A stretch of DNA of 64,000 bases. Source: Cymodocea nodosa. Its lineage: Eukaryota > Streptophyta > Magnoliopsida > Alismatales > Cymodoceaceae. This document shows, piece after piece, positions 34,355 through 47,068 of the stretch. Position 1 is the first letter of the stretch. Every line of letters starts with the position of its first letter. The DNA lies in NCBI GenBank assembly GCA_036874045.1, contig CM072336.1:9576501-9640500 (forward strand). The letters are read 5' to 3'. The translations under genes and the position numbers were made by a program. Under the pieces are notes generated by a model. That model was given only the letters and a program-made list of their open reading frames with translations, made no database searches and was not told where the DNA came from.

Positions 34355-34830
34355 ATACTTGATTTCATTTTAGATACTTACATTTTTTATCTAAAATATT
34401 AATATTTTACTCTCTTGGGCATTTTTTATAGTTTCATATTATAGTTTAATACTTGACATATGTAATTTTATTTTAAAGATTTCTATTAATATCTAAAATA
34501 TTTGGATTTTTATTTTTCATATATGTATAATTTTAATATCTAGATATTTATAGTTTATATCTAATACATTTAATTTAATCTAATTTTTACACATATTTTA
34601 GGTATGTATATTTTATATCCAAACATACTTCTAATTTTGAATCTTTACATATTTATATCCCATATATAAGATATTTATCTTTGTTTAATTTTTCATATTG
34701 TATTTTAGATATTTATATTTTATATCTAAAATACTTCAATCTTAGATACTTATATTTTATATTTAAGTTTTCTTTAGTTTGATCTTAGATACCTTTGTTT
34801 AGTATCTAATACTTCTAGATTTTAAAATTT
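34355..34830. repeat. AT-rich repeat, copy 1 (copy 2 at 60,766-61,222)
   Basis: The two stretches align directly (CTTGGGCATTTTTTATAG, GATCTTAGATACC/GATCTTGATACC and CTTCTAGATTTTAAAATTTC). Internally they are ladders of TAGATATTTATATTTTATATC words at about 40-60-bp spacing. No coding sequence is seen. Confidence 0.75.
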
Positions 34831-35037
34831 CTACAAATATAATTGTGTCTATTCTTCATTTTCTGATAGTAAATCTACAAAAATAAGCTCTCTATGCCTT
34901 TTTGCCAAAATTATAAGCTTTGACTTAACAGTTAGAGTCTCAGGTACTTTTTCTTTCTTTACAACAGTTGGCTTTGAAGGCCTAGTTTCAAGTTCTTTTT
35001 GTATAGTGGCTGGTATTATTCCAGCTACTATATGATA

Positions 35038-35625
35038 TTATTCTACTTTAATTTCATAATGAGTTTTTAACCTATCTTCTGCTTGTTTCTTCATCATAGC
35101 ATTATATAGAATATGCGCTTTAGCTATACCCATGACCTCTTCATCTCCTTGGTCTTTATAGAGTTGAACTAATTTCACAAATTCTTCACTTTGCTTTGCA
35201 AACTCAAGTGCACGAAACTGAATAGTGACCTTTGGTGTTTCTGATTGTTGTAGGGGTCTAGATTGTTCTTGTTCTTCTTGTGGTTGTTCTCTATTTCTAT
35301 ATTTTTCCGCATAATAGGCTATTTTCTTCAATAACCATAGCCTGGATTTACGCCTAATCAATTCTAGGGTAATTTTGTTATTAGGTCTTAACCTTCTTTT
35401 CTTATTAACGATAGTTTCAGTTGCCATTCTCATTCTCGTTTCTAAAATACTAGGTGTTTTTACAATTAAATCTACTAACTTTTGCGTAAAGCAGAAAATT
35501 TGTTCTTCTACCTCTTGTAGCTCTTTCTCCTTGATTGTATTTCGAATCTTTTTCCTTGAATACCAATCTTTAGACCACTTGAGGAATTCTGTAGTGTCAT
35601 TCTCATTCCACCAATTTTGTTCCAT
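35038..35625 (-). pseudogene. Athila element 2 ORF upstream of the env-like domain
   Basis: This intact frame gives 195 residues: an N-terminal Trp/Lys-rich part (WWNENDTTEFLKWSKDWYSR), a basic helix (LELIRRKSRLWLLKK), a Gln/Glu-rich linker and a C-terminal helix region (YKDQGDEEVMGIAKAHILYN). It is the counterpart of the broken 18,376-19,010 frame of element 1, with clear residue conservation over both ends. No known fold or catalytic motif is recognised, and no signal peptide or membrane segment. It may be the N-terminal part of the env-like protein of this lineage; the conserved PF20167-like domain that would follow is absent here. Confidence 0.6.
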
Positions 35626-35999
35626 CTTCTACTTCGTTATATTACGGGATTGAACAAAATGAAAATAGCTTTCACAATGCTAAGTACTAAATGATTTTTG
35701 TTGATAATGCCCCTAATCCTAAGTTTTTAAAGGTTAAATAAGCCCTAAGTTTTGGTGGGCTATTAGGTTATTTCCTATGCAAATTACGCACAACTTAACC
35801 TTACTACTCCGTTGAGTTATAGGTTAACTCAACAAATTAAGTTTGTGGACTTATCCTAGTACTTCGCTGAATTACAAGTTTACTCAACGGAATAAGTTTG
35901 TGGACTTACCAATAGACTCAACAAAGTAAGTTTATTGAGTTAAGCATAACTTAACAGACTTTAAAAAAACTTTTTCTAGTAAAATATAATATAAATATA

Positions 36000-36480
36000 A
36001 TTTTTACTTTAGTCAAAATCAAAGAAGCTTCTATCTGACCGACCCTTACTTTTATAATTTTTCCTAAATTTGGTTGAATTGATAATTTTCGTCAATCAAA
36101 CCAGTGATTAATATACATATATATTTCTTTGGTTTTTTATTTCGATCAAACTAGTAGATTTCTGGTTATACCGAGATTTTATATATAAAATTTTCACTAA
36201 TTTGGTTAAACCAATATACTGTTCTGGTCAAATTGACATTATATAATTATATATAAAAATTAATAATAAAATTTTTTTAGACTTCGATTGAATCAAGAAT
36301 AAATTTTGGTTAAACTAAAATTGTTTTACTATTAATAATTATATATATATATATCTTTACTCGGTCAAACTGATATTAAAATTTGGTCGAATTGATAATT
36401 TTTCTTAAGATACTAGGTTAAATTGGTTTTACATCTCGGTTTAACTGACAATAATATATATATAAAAATTTAATTTAATT
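36000..36480. repeat. Degenerate GGTT-N-AACC palindrome array in Athila element 2
   Basis: Words such as GGTTGAATTGATA, TTGGTTAAACCAATA, CGGTCAAACTGATA and CGGTTTAACTGACA recur every 30-60 bp. The second part (from 36,168) lies inside the triplicated unit, so it recurs at about 37,854-38,170 and 39,540-39,850. Confidence 0.6.
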
Positions 36481-36830
36481 TTTTTTGGCTATATATATAT
36501 GATGTATTTCACTTAAGTAATGAGACTTGGGTAGTCTTCTACTCTTACTTCTTCTATAATTCTAAATGTATTTTTTACAAATTAAAGGATGGGTTGAAGT
36601 CTTTCCCCATTAACTTTAAATAAATTCTGATTTTTAAGATTTTCTTCTCAATTATCCATGAGAATAAATATTTTGTACTATGTATGGTCTGCCCATTTAG
36701 ATCTTAATTTCCTTAGATGGCTATGAAGTCTAGACATGTAAAGATACACCTCTTGTCTTATTTCAAAGATTTTTGGGATAATTTTTCTATCATGTCATAA
36801 CCTCATTTTTTCTTTTTCTACTAATGTTCT

Positions 36831-37550
36831 TCAATAAGCTTCATTTCTAAATTCTTCTAATTCGATTAATTGTATCTTTCTATACTCAACAACTCTATCT
36901 ATGTCAATATTCAAAGTCCTTAATGCCCAAGAAGCTTTATGTTCTAATTCATTGGGTAAGTGACAACTCTTTCCATATACTATCTTAAAAGTTGACATTC
37001 CTAGATTAGTTTTATAAGCAGTTCTGTAAGCCCAAAGTGCATATATTAACCTTGTAGCCCAATCTTTTCTAGTAAGGTTAACTACTTTTTCTAGAATTAG
37101 TTTGATTTGCTTATTAGCACTTTCAATTTGTCCACTTGTTTGAGGATGATATGAAGTTGTAATCTTGCAATTTACTCCATATTTCTTCATTAAAGCTTCA
37201 AAACTTCTATTACAAAAGTGAGTTCCTCTATCGCTAATAGCAACTTTAGGTACTCCAAATCTAGCAATTATATTAGTTTTTATAAAATGTATTACCACTT
37301 TGTTGTTATTGGTTTTTGTAGAAATTACTTCTATCCATTTAGACACATAATCCACACCTAGAAATATATAATTATATTGATTAGACATAGGGAATAGACC
37401 CATAAAATCAATTCCCTATATATCAAAGATTTTAACTTCAACAATAGGATTTAAAGGCATCATGTTTCTCCTTGATATCCTTCCTATTTGTTGATATCTT
37501 AAACAACTCAAACAATATTTTTAAGCATCTTTAAATAATGTTGGCTAATA
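36831..37550 (-). pseudogene. Athila element 2 integrase, copy 1 of 3
   Basis: The 190-residue frame (36,831-37,403) contains the integrase core: VDYVSKWIEV, AISDRGTHFCN (second Asp), YHPQTSGQIESANKQIK (Glu) and [15 protein letters not shown]. The upstream segment carrying the first Asp (GIDFMG) is preceded by a TAG in place of Trp, then the HHCC side to about 37,550. Minor changes from element 1 (for example GKSCHLPNELEHKA) show a related but distinct copy. Confidence 0.85.
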
Positions 37551-38516
37551 AAAACTACATTGTAAGACTTTAACAATAGTTTTTCTTGAACCAAAATGTC
37601 TTCCATATGCTTGGTTATGACAGAAAGATAATATGCTTACATATTTGGTTTTGGAATACACCTCCTTATGACAAAATTAGGATATTTCTTAAATAAGTAA
37701 GGGTCTTCCCAATGGTAATATTTTACTCTAGAAAAGAATAATTTCTTATTTTGTCTATTCCAATCCTTAGGTGTTAATTTTGTAACTAAATAATTAACTG
37801 TCTACGTATTAAGGTGTAGGATCGTATGGCTACACAAGAGGGGGTTGAATTGTATACCGAGATTTTATATATAAAATTTTCACTAATTTGGTTAAACCAA
37901 TATACTGTTCTGGTCAAATTGACATTATATAATTATATATAAAAATTAATAATAAAATTTTTTTAGACTTCGATTGAATCAAGAATAAATTTTGGTTAAA
38001 CTAAAATTGTTTTACTATTAATAATTATATATATATATATCTTTACTCGGTCAAACTGATATTAAAATTTGGTCGAATTGATAATTTTTCTTAAGATACT
38101 AGGTTAAATTGGTTTTACATCTCGGTTTAACTGACAATAATATATATATAAAAATTTAATTTAATTTTTTTTGGCTATATATATATGATGTATTTCACTT
38201 AAGTAATGAGACTTGGGTAGTCTTCTACTCTTACTTCTTCTATAATTCTAAATGTATTTTTTACAAATTAAAGGATGGGTTGAAGTCTTTCCCCATTAAC
38301 TTTAAATAAATTCTGATTTTTAAGATTTTCTTCTCAATTATCCATGAGAATAAATATTTTGTACTATGTATGGTCTGCCCATTTAGATCTTAATTTCCTT
38401 AGATGGCTATGAAGTCTAGACATGTAAAGATACACCTCTTGTCTTATTTCAAAGATTTTTGGGATAATTTTTCTATCATGTCATAACCTCATTTTTTCTT
38501 TTTCTACTAATGTTCT

Positions 38517-39236
38517 TCAATAAGCTTCATTTCTAAATTCTTCTAATTCGATTAATTGTATCTTTCTATACTCAACAACTCTATCTATGTCAATATTCAA
38601 AGTCCTTAATGCCCAAGAAGCTTTATGTTCTAATTCATTGGGTAAGTGACAACTCTTTCCATATACTATCTTAAAAGTTGACATTCCTAGATTAGTTTTA
38701 TAAGCAGTTCTGTAAGCCCAAAGTGCATATATTAACCTTGTAGCCCAATCTTTTCTAGTAAGGTTAACTACTTTTTCTAGAATTAGTTTGATTTGCTTAT
38801 TAGCACTTTCAATTTGTCCACTTGTTTGAGGATGATATGAAGTTGTAATCTTGCAATTTACTCCATATTTCTTCATTAAAGCTTCAAAACTTCTATTACA
38901 AAAGTGAGTTCCTCTATCGCTAATAGCAACTTTAGGTACTCCAAATCTAGCAATTATATTAGTTTTTATAAAATGTATTACCACTTTGTTGTTATTGGTT
39001 TTTGTAGAAATTACTTCTATCCATTTAGACACATAATCCACACCTAGAAATATATAATTATATTGATTAGACATAGGGAATAGACCCATAAAATCAATTC
39101 CCTATATATCAAAGATTTTAACTTCAACAATAGGATTTAAAGGCATCATGTTTCTCCTTGATATCCTTCCTATTTGTTGATATCTTAAACAACTCAAACA
39201 ATATTTTTAAGCATCTTTAAATAATGTTGGCTAATA
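38517..39236 (-). pseudogene. Athila element 2 integrase, copy 2 of 3
   Basis: Same protein and same TAG stop as the copy 1,686 bp to the left; no difference was found by eye. It exists only because of the tandem triplication and has no separate function. Confidence 0.85.
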
Positions 39237-40202
39237 AAAACTACATTGTAAGACTTTAACAATAGTTTTTCTTGAACCAAAATGTCTTCCATATGCTTGG
39301 TTATGACAGAAAGATAATATGCTTACATATTTGGTTTTGGAATACACCTCCTTATGACAAAATTAGGATATTTCTTAAATAAGTAAGGGTCTTCCCAATG
39401 GTAATATTTTACTCTAGAAAAGAATAATTTCTTATTTTGTCTATTCCAATCCTTAGGTGTTAATTTTGTAACTAAATAATTAACTGTCTACGTATTAAGG
39501 TGTAGGATCGTATGGCTACACAAGAGGGGGTTGAATTGTATACCGAGATTTTATATATAAAATTTTCACTAATTTGGTTAAACCAATATACTGTTCTGGT
39601 CAAATTGACATTATATAATTATATATAAAAATTAATAATAAAATTTTTTTAGACTTCGATTGAATCAAGAATAAATTTTGGTTAAACTAAAATTGTTTTA
39701 CTATTAATAATTATATATATATATATCTTTACTCGGTCAAACTGATATTAAAATTTGGTCGAATTGATAATTTTTCTTAAGATACTAGGTTAAATTGGTT
39801 TTACATCTCGGTTTAACTGACAATAATATATATATAAAAATTTAATTTAATTTTTTTTGGCTATATATATATGATGTATTTCACTTAAGTAATGAGACTT
39901 GGGTAGTCTTCTACTCTTACTTCTTCTATAATTCTAAATGTATTTTTTACAAATTAAAGGATGGGTTGAAGTCTTTCCCCATTAACTTTAAATAAATTCT
40001 GATTTTTAAGATTTTCTTCTCAATTATCCATGAGAATAAATATTTTGTACTATGTATGGTCTGCCCATTTAGATCTTAATTTCCTTAGATGGCTATGAAG
40101 TCTAGACATGTAAAGATACACCTCTTGTCTTATTTCAAAGATTTTTGGGATAATTTTTCTATCATGTCATAACCTCATTTTTTCTTTTTCTACTAATGTT
40201 CT

Positions 40203-40922
40203 TCAATAAGCTTCATTTCTAAATTCTTCTAATTCGATTAATTGTATCTTTCTATACTCAACAACTCTATCTATGTCAATATTCAAAGTCCTTAATGCCC
40301 AAGAAGCTTTATGTTCTAATTCATTGGGTAAGTGACAACTCTTTCCATATACTATCTTAAAAGTTGACATTCCTAGATTAGTTTTATAAGCAGTTCTGTA
40401 AGCCCAAAGTGCATATATTAACCTTGTAGCCCAATCTTTTCTAGTAAGGTTAACTACTTTTTCTAGAATTAGTTTGATTTGCTTATTTGCACTTTCAATT
40501 TGTCCACTTGTTTGAGGATGATATGAAGTTGTAATCTTGCAATTTACTCCATATTTCTTCATTAAAGCTTCAAAACTTCTATTACAAAAGTGAGTTCCTC
40601 TATCGCTAATAGCAACTTTAGGTACTCCAAATCTAGCAATTATATTAGTTTTTATAAAATGTATTACCACTTTGTTGTTATTGGTTTTTGTAGAAATTAC
40701 TTCTATCCATTTAGACACATAATCCACACCTAGAAATATATAATTATATTGATTAGACATAGGGAATAGACCCATAAAATCAATTCCCTATATATCAAAG
40801 ATTTTAACTTCAACAATAGGATTTAAAGGCATCATGTTTCTCCTTGATATCCTTCCTATTTGTTGATATCTTAAACAACTCAAACAATATTTTTAAGCAT
40901 CTTTAAATAATGTTGGCTAATA
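40203..40922 (-). pseudogene. Athila element 2 integrase, copy 3 of 3
   Basis: Protein identical to the other two copies; one silent base change near 40,477 (Ala codon of the SANKQIK motif). This copy is followed directly by the copia A solo LTR, so it is the one still joined to the rest of element 2. Confidence 0.85.
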
Positions 40923-41186
40923 AAAACTACATTGTAAGACTTTAACAATAGTTTTTCTTGAACCAAAATGTCTTCCATATGCTTGGTTATGACAGAAAGA
41001 TAATATGCTTACATATTTGGTTTTGGAATACACCTCCTTATGACAAAATTAGGATATTTCTTAAATAAGTAAGGGTCTTCCCAATGGTAATATTTTACTC
41101 TAGAAAAGAATAATTTCTTATTTTGTCTATTCCAATCCTTAGGTGTTAATTTTGTAACTAAATAATTAACTGTCTACGTATTAAGG

Positions 41187-42718
41187 TGTAGGATCGTATG
41201 GCTACACAAGAGGGGGTTGAATTGTGTATTTCAATATTTTCGATTATAATTGAAACTTCAAAACTCAAAAATAAGTTGAGACTCTATTTTCATAAAATCA
41301 TTTTTATTCAAGGTTTCAATTACAATATACAATTCAATTCTCCTCAAAAATTGTAGATGCAATTATATATCGATACCATGTTTCATCTATACAATTTCAT
41401 AACTACAAACAGAGAAAACTAATTTGCAGAATTTAAAACATTTCTCCCTGTTTGAGATCTTTCTTCTTCTTCTACTTTTTCTTCTTTAGTAATTCTTCAG
41501 TGACAAATATCTTGTCTTTCTCTACTTCACCGAATTTGCTTTCTTTTGATACTTTAGATCTTCAGTGACATAGATCTTACCTTTTTCTGCTTCACTGAAT
41601 TTTCTTCCACTTGAGAGCTTTTCCTCGAAAAGTGTTTTTGATCCTTGAAAAGATTTTTCGTTTGGTATGCAGGGATAATTGATCAACTAGAATTCTATGC
41701 CTTTTATACTGTATCTTCATTTCATGCATATCCTCCACGTTTAATCACTATCAGTTTTCCACTTCTTCACGTCTTCTCTTTTTCCTTCATCAAAATACAC
41801 ACATTCTAACCCACGTTTACATTTCAAATTTTCTTTAATCATCAATCCTAGATCTCTGAAAAATTTCCTACAAAATAAACTTTCTCGTCCAAAATTTTTC
41901 AATAGTGTAATAAGTAGTCGTTACTTTAATGTTAACTAAACGAGTAACACAAGTAGATATATAACTTAACGTTTCTAACTTAACGAGTTCCTCATGTGCC
42001 AACTCACGTGACAAGTATTATAGCTAACTCAACGAACTAAGTCTGTGGTGTTACGCTAACTCAACGAACCAACTTCATGGTGTTACGATAACTCAACGAA
42101 CCATCTCCGTTGTGTTACAAACAACTCAACAAACCAGTAATAAACAAATGTTTTTATAATCAGAATTTTACCACGTGCAAAAATAACAACTTAAGTTTTA
42201 TAACGCTAACCTAACGCGTTGCCTTAGTGTTCAATATAGCAACTCAATGCGTTTAGTTATGTTAACTTAACAAGTTAAACATGTGCACCTCACGTGATAC
42301 AATATAACATTCGTAACTTTTAATTCACCACGTGTACAACACTAACTTAATGAGTTTGTCTCTTCTTTTACTCACTAATTTAACGAGTTCTCACGTGATC
42401 TCTATACAAATAACACTCTAACTTAACTAGCTGTCTAAATGTGCACTGTTCATGATACAGAAAATATAACTTTAAAACATATCATGTTTTTCAATAAAAA
42501 CACACATTAACTTAACGTTTAGTTAAATAAGAAATTACTACAACGAAATGACTAGTTATTAATTTAGTATAATTTTAGATCCAATACAGACAAGTATTTA
42601 TATTAGTAAGCTTTTTCTGTAATAATTGATGTTTTTAATTTCTTTTCACAAGCAATAGTAATTGAGTAAATATAATTATTTTCATTCAACACACACCATC
42701 AAAACAAAATACTCAACA
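41187..42718 (-). mobile_element. Copia A solo LTR, complete
   Basis: The segment is 1,532 bp from TGTAGGATCG to ATACTCAACA. It is flanked by TAAGG on the left (41,182-41,186) and CAAGG on the right (42,719-42,723), a 5-bp target duplication with one mutation. It splits Athila element 2 between RNase H and integrase; the uninterrupted site in element 1 reads ACCAAGGCATT. The LTR carries rows of motifs such as CTCAACGAAC, CACGTGA and TTAACGAGTT (41,935-42,440). It served here to identify the truncated LTRs at 4,626, 27,773 and 32,085. Confidence 0.9.
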
Positions 42719-43258
42719 CAAGGCATTATTTCTATTGTCATTAATTGTTCATTAGGAAAGTGATCCTTAATCTCAATTTTAGAATTTTCTATTTGTAACT
42801 TAATAAGTGATCAGCTACTACATTCTTACATCCTTTTTTATCTTTAATTTCTAAGTCAAATTCTTACAATAATAATATCCACTGGATCAGTCTAGGCTTA
42901 ATTTCTTTTTTTGCTATTAGATGCTTTAAAGCTGAATGATCTATGTATACTAGTACTTTAACTCTAATTAAAAACAATCTAAATTTTTCTAAGGCAAACA
43001 CAACAACTAATAATTCTGTTTTAGTAGTTGTACAATTTATCTAAGCTTCATTTAAGGTTTTGCTTGCATAATGAATTACTCTAGGAGATTTTTCTATTTT
43101 CTACCCTAACATAGTTCCTATAGTAAAATCAGATGCATCACACATTAACTCAAATGGGTGATTCTAATTAGGTGCTTGTATTATAATAGTTGTAATTAAG
43201 CTAGTTTTAAGCTTAAAGAAAGTTTCTTTACAATTTCTATCAAATTTAAATGGGACAT
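42719..43258 (-). pseudogene. Athila element 2 RNase H part
   Basis: Minus-strand sequence matches the RNase H region of element 1 (21,992-23,851) with multiple stops, for example the CDASDF-like motif near 43,125 and ALKHLIAKK near 42,905-42,925. It is bounded by the copia solo LTR on one side and an Athila solo LTR on the other. Confidence 0.75.
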
Positions 43259-45279
43259 TGTTTAGAATGAAAAAGTGTATAATATTAATGGTTAATGAAT
43301 GGTAAATTGCATAATAGTTAGCTTATCATATGAGAATTAAGCCATTATGTCATAATTATATGATTACATGCCTTAATTACAGAATATGCATAATTTCAAG
43401 AAATTAGTGTTAATTAAATATCATTTCTAAAAGATTGAAAACATGGTTTACATGTGGTTTTATAGTATTAAGCATAATATGTTTTATTTGCACATATTTA
43501 TATCATGTATAGTGCACGGTAATAACTCATTGAGTTAGTGTTCTTTTTTTAAAAAGATCATGTGCCAACTTGTTGAGTTACAGGTTTAAAGGTGTAAAAA
43601 GATCACATGAGAACTCGTTGAGTTAGCGAGCAAAACTATAAGTTGTATATCTGAACTCGTTAAGTAACATTATGCATGTGTTGAATTTAAATGTTATACT
43701 ATCACGTGAGTTGCACATGTTTAACTCGTTAAGTTAGCATAACTATATGCGTTGAATTACTTGATTAAATACTAAGGTAATGAGTTATGTTAGTGTTATA
43801 AGCTTATAAGTTATTTCTTTATTTCACGTGATACATATATTATTATTTATATCAAGTCCATTGAGTTAAGCTTAACTCAACGAGGTAAGTCCATTGAGTT
43901 ATAATTAAGTCAACGAAGTAAGTCCGTTGAGTTATAATTAAGTCAACGAAGTAAGTCCATTGAGTTACGTTAACTCCATGGACTAGTTATTTGCTAATAT
44001 TCAAATGTGAGCAATTGCAGAAACAGGAAATTCGAAGGAAAACTATGATTGCACGTATCACGTAAGATTTAACTCGTGGAATGAAGAAGAAATCACTATC
44101 GTTGATACGAATGAAGGAGATCCAACCGATCATTTAGGCGGAAACAGTTACTACTGAAAGAAATATAAAAGGAAAAAAGAAAGAATGAAGGATGGGTGTG
44201 GAGAACCACGCTAACTACAGCAAGCGTTAGTCATTTCCTGAAGTTCTACCAAAATCACACCACCAATCACTAATCATCGAAGGTTTGTGAAGATACTTTT
44301 CAGATGTCAGGTCGATTTCGAGTCAAACACGGTGACTGACAACCATTGTGAGGAGTGATCCCATCCTAGGAAGGGAACCCGTTTTCACAAAGCATTGAAT
44401 CATCTCTTAGGAGATAGTAAAGTTTCTAGCCTTGTTTTGGGTTGATGCTAATATACTGAAGAGGAGATCAACTTACAAGTCTTGGTTTGCAATTCTATTG
44501 GGAGAGGGACGCGTAATAGTAAGTGATTAAGTTTTCAGTGGTGTAATCACGTCGCATATATTGACGGGAGTTTTTACTATCAATAGAGAATTTTACATTT
44601 CACCTTTCGTTCATCTTTAGGAACATATCATAACAAAAACAAACCAAAAACTCATTATCTATTTTTATATTTATCAAATCACTATTGTATCGTTTGTTTT
44701 GTATTGTTAGTAATGTTAGTATTGTCATTATTGTTGAATATTTTATGTTTATTTCATTCTAGAAAATAGAAAATCATCTTACTGATTACTGAAACTAGTT
44801 TGTATTCAATTCTAAAATCTTGATTAATATGGTTACTGTTTGAAATATCTGAATGTTAGTGTTTATTAATGATAAATACTATATAAACTAACATTAAAAG
44901 CTGAATTGATGTTATTTACATTCTGTGAAACCACCCAATGGATGACCAAATTTCTCTATGAACAGCAAATTTAATTGGAACTTACTAGTGAAGCTTGTGG
45001 AGTTAACTTAAGTCCATGAGGATAGTCCATTGAGTTAGTAGTAAGTCAACAAAGTACGTAATTCAACACACATAAATCTCTAGCTATAAAAATCAACATA
45101 GTATAAAAATTTTACTCGGTCTTTGTGAGATTGACCTATACTTGCACATTTATGCAATAGAGACTATGCACTTGTAGTTAAAAAATAAATTAGATGTAAT
45201 ATCTAATTTATGGAAATTATTTGTTTACTTCTAAAAGAAATTATAAACATATATTTAAGCAAACAAAATTCACCAAATA
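43259..45279 (-). mobile_element. Athila-family solo LTR, complete
   Basis: This 2,021-bp insertion is flanked by a perfect 5-bp target duplication, GACAT (43,254-43,258 and 45,280-45,284). On its own strand it runs from TATTTGGTGAA to CATTCTAAACA; the expected TG start has become TA. It contains tandem ~36-bp units at about 43,855-43,985 built on GTTGAGTTA...AAGTCAACGAAGTAAGTC. It disrupts the RNase H/RT of Athila element 2. Its relatives are at 20,647, 25,297 and 52,430. Confidence 0.9.
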
Positions 45280-46190
45280 GACATCCTTTAACAAATTAAT
45301 CAAAGATCTAGTTATTTTGCTAAAATCTTTGATAAATCTCTTGTAAAATCCTGTATGTCTTAAAAATAATCTAATATCTTTTACTGATTTAGGTTTTGGT
45401 AAATTTAAAATAACTTCTATTTTGGCTTTATCTACCTTTAGTCCTTTCATTGAAACAACATGCCTTAAGACTATTCCTTGTTTCACCATAAAATGCCATT
45501 TTTCCCAATTCAAAACCAAATTTTTCTCCACGTAATGGCTCAACACAAGTTCCATTTCTTTAAACATACTTCAAATGAAGTTCCATATACTATAAAGTCA
45601 TCCATGAATATTTCTAAAAAATCTTCAATTATTCCAATAAAAATACCCTACATACACCTTTGAAAAGTAGCTAGTGCATTGCACAATCCAAATGATATTC
45701 TTTTAAATGCATAAGTTCCATTAGGACATGTGGAAGTTGTTTTCTCTTGATCCTCTAATACTATTGGAACTTGGTTATATCCTGAATACCCATCTTAGTA
45801 ATAAAAATATTCTTGACTTGCTAATTTTTCTAACATTTGATCTAAAAATGGTAAAGGAAAATGATCTTTCCTAGTCACAGCATTCAACTTCCTATAATCT
45901 ATATACACTCTCTAGCTTGATTAGATTCTTGTTGGAATCAATTCTTGATTTTCATTCCTAATAACTATTATCCCTGATTTCTTAGGAACGATATGGATTG
46001 GACTAACCCATGAGTTGTTAGAAATCGGATATATGATATCATTATCTAACCATTTCATAATTTCTTTCTTGACTACTTCTTTAAGGTTTGGATTTAATCT
46101 ATGTTCAAGAATTCTTATTAGTTTAACATTTTCTTCTAGATATATATGATGTCGACATATAGTTGGGCTTAACCCTTTTATATTAGCCAT
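45280..46190 (-). pseudogene. Athila element 2 reverse transcriptase fragment
   Basis: Frames at 45,241-45,567 and 45,921-46,190 carry [18 protein letters not shown] and [14 protein letters not shown], YPISNNSWVSPIHIVPKKSG segments, colinear with element 1. The FMDD region near 45,595-45,610 is present but out of frame with the neighbours. Several stops are scattered through it. Confidence 0.75.
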
Positions 46191-47068
46191 AGTCCAGCCA
46201 TTGCTTCTTTATATTTCTTTACTACACATTCTAATTTAGAATTATGATCTTTTAAATCTGATGATATAATGATAGGACACATCCTTTCTTTCCCAAGAAA
46301 TCTATATGTCAACTCAAGAGATAATGGTTTTAATTCTAGATGTTGACCATTAGCAACCAAAGCTCCTAATTTAACATTTTCATCCCTAGCATCAAATTCA
46401 TCTTGATCTCTTTTTACTTTGCTTAAATCTTTATCTACATTTTCACTCTCTTCAAGATTTTTGATATCTAATTATCTATTTAATTCTTCTTGAATTAAAT
46501 CTTCTAACACATTTCTTTCATCCTCTAGAAAGTTTATAGTGTGTAAAGATATGTCTATACCTTCATTCTCTTCTAGTTTGAAAATATTTAGTTGAGTATT
46601 CTCATTACCGTAGGCTAATTTTATCATTCCACTTTTACAATTTATAATTGTCCTTAAAGTTGCTAGAAATAACCTCTCCAAAATTAAAGATGTACCTCTA
46701 TTCTAATTCATAGTTTTTTTGGGAATCCAAAACAACAATATCCATAGGATAAATGAAGTTCTTAACTTTAATCAAAACATCATCTTTTTTCCTCTAGGGT
46801 ATCTTATATTACTATCTACTAATTGAATGATAGTACTAGTAGGATTTAAGCCTTCTGATCCTAAGGATACAAATATATCACTTGGCATAACATTTATACC
46901 TACACCTAGGTCTGTTAAGCTTCTATCCAAAATTATATTACTTATTGTGCACGATATAATAGGTGTTCTTGGATCAGATAATTTTTTTGGAATCTAAGGT
47001 AAAAATAAAGAACTACTTTGCTCTACTAAAAAGACTTTTTTCAACACTTTCCTCTCTCTTCTTAGTAC
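46178..47068 (-). pseudogene. Athila element 2 protease and linker
   Basis: The sequence matches element 1 from the linker (RMCPIIISSDLKD) through ERLFLATLRTIINCKSG (LGRPFLAT motif altered) to the DLGA region near 46,900. It ends abruptly at 47,068, where a plus-strand copia LTR begins, so the gag and 5' LTR of element 2 are absent. Confidence 0.7.

Larger units (their letters stand above)
36168..41225. repeat. Tandem triplication of a 1,686-bp unit
   Basis: Unit 1 is 36,168-37,853, unit 2 37,854-39,539 and unit 3 39,540-41,225; each starts ATACCGAGATT and ends GGGGGTTGAATTGT. By eye the copies differ by one base (A to T near 40,477). The last 39 bases of every unit are the first 39 bases of the copia A LTR that stands complete only after unit 3 (41,187). 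Each unit holds the same integrase fragment with the same stop. Confidence 0.95.
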
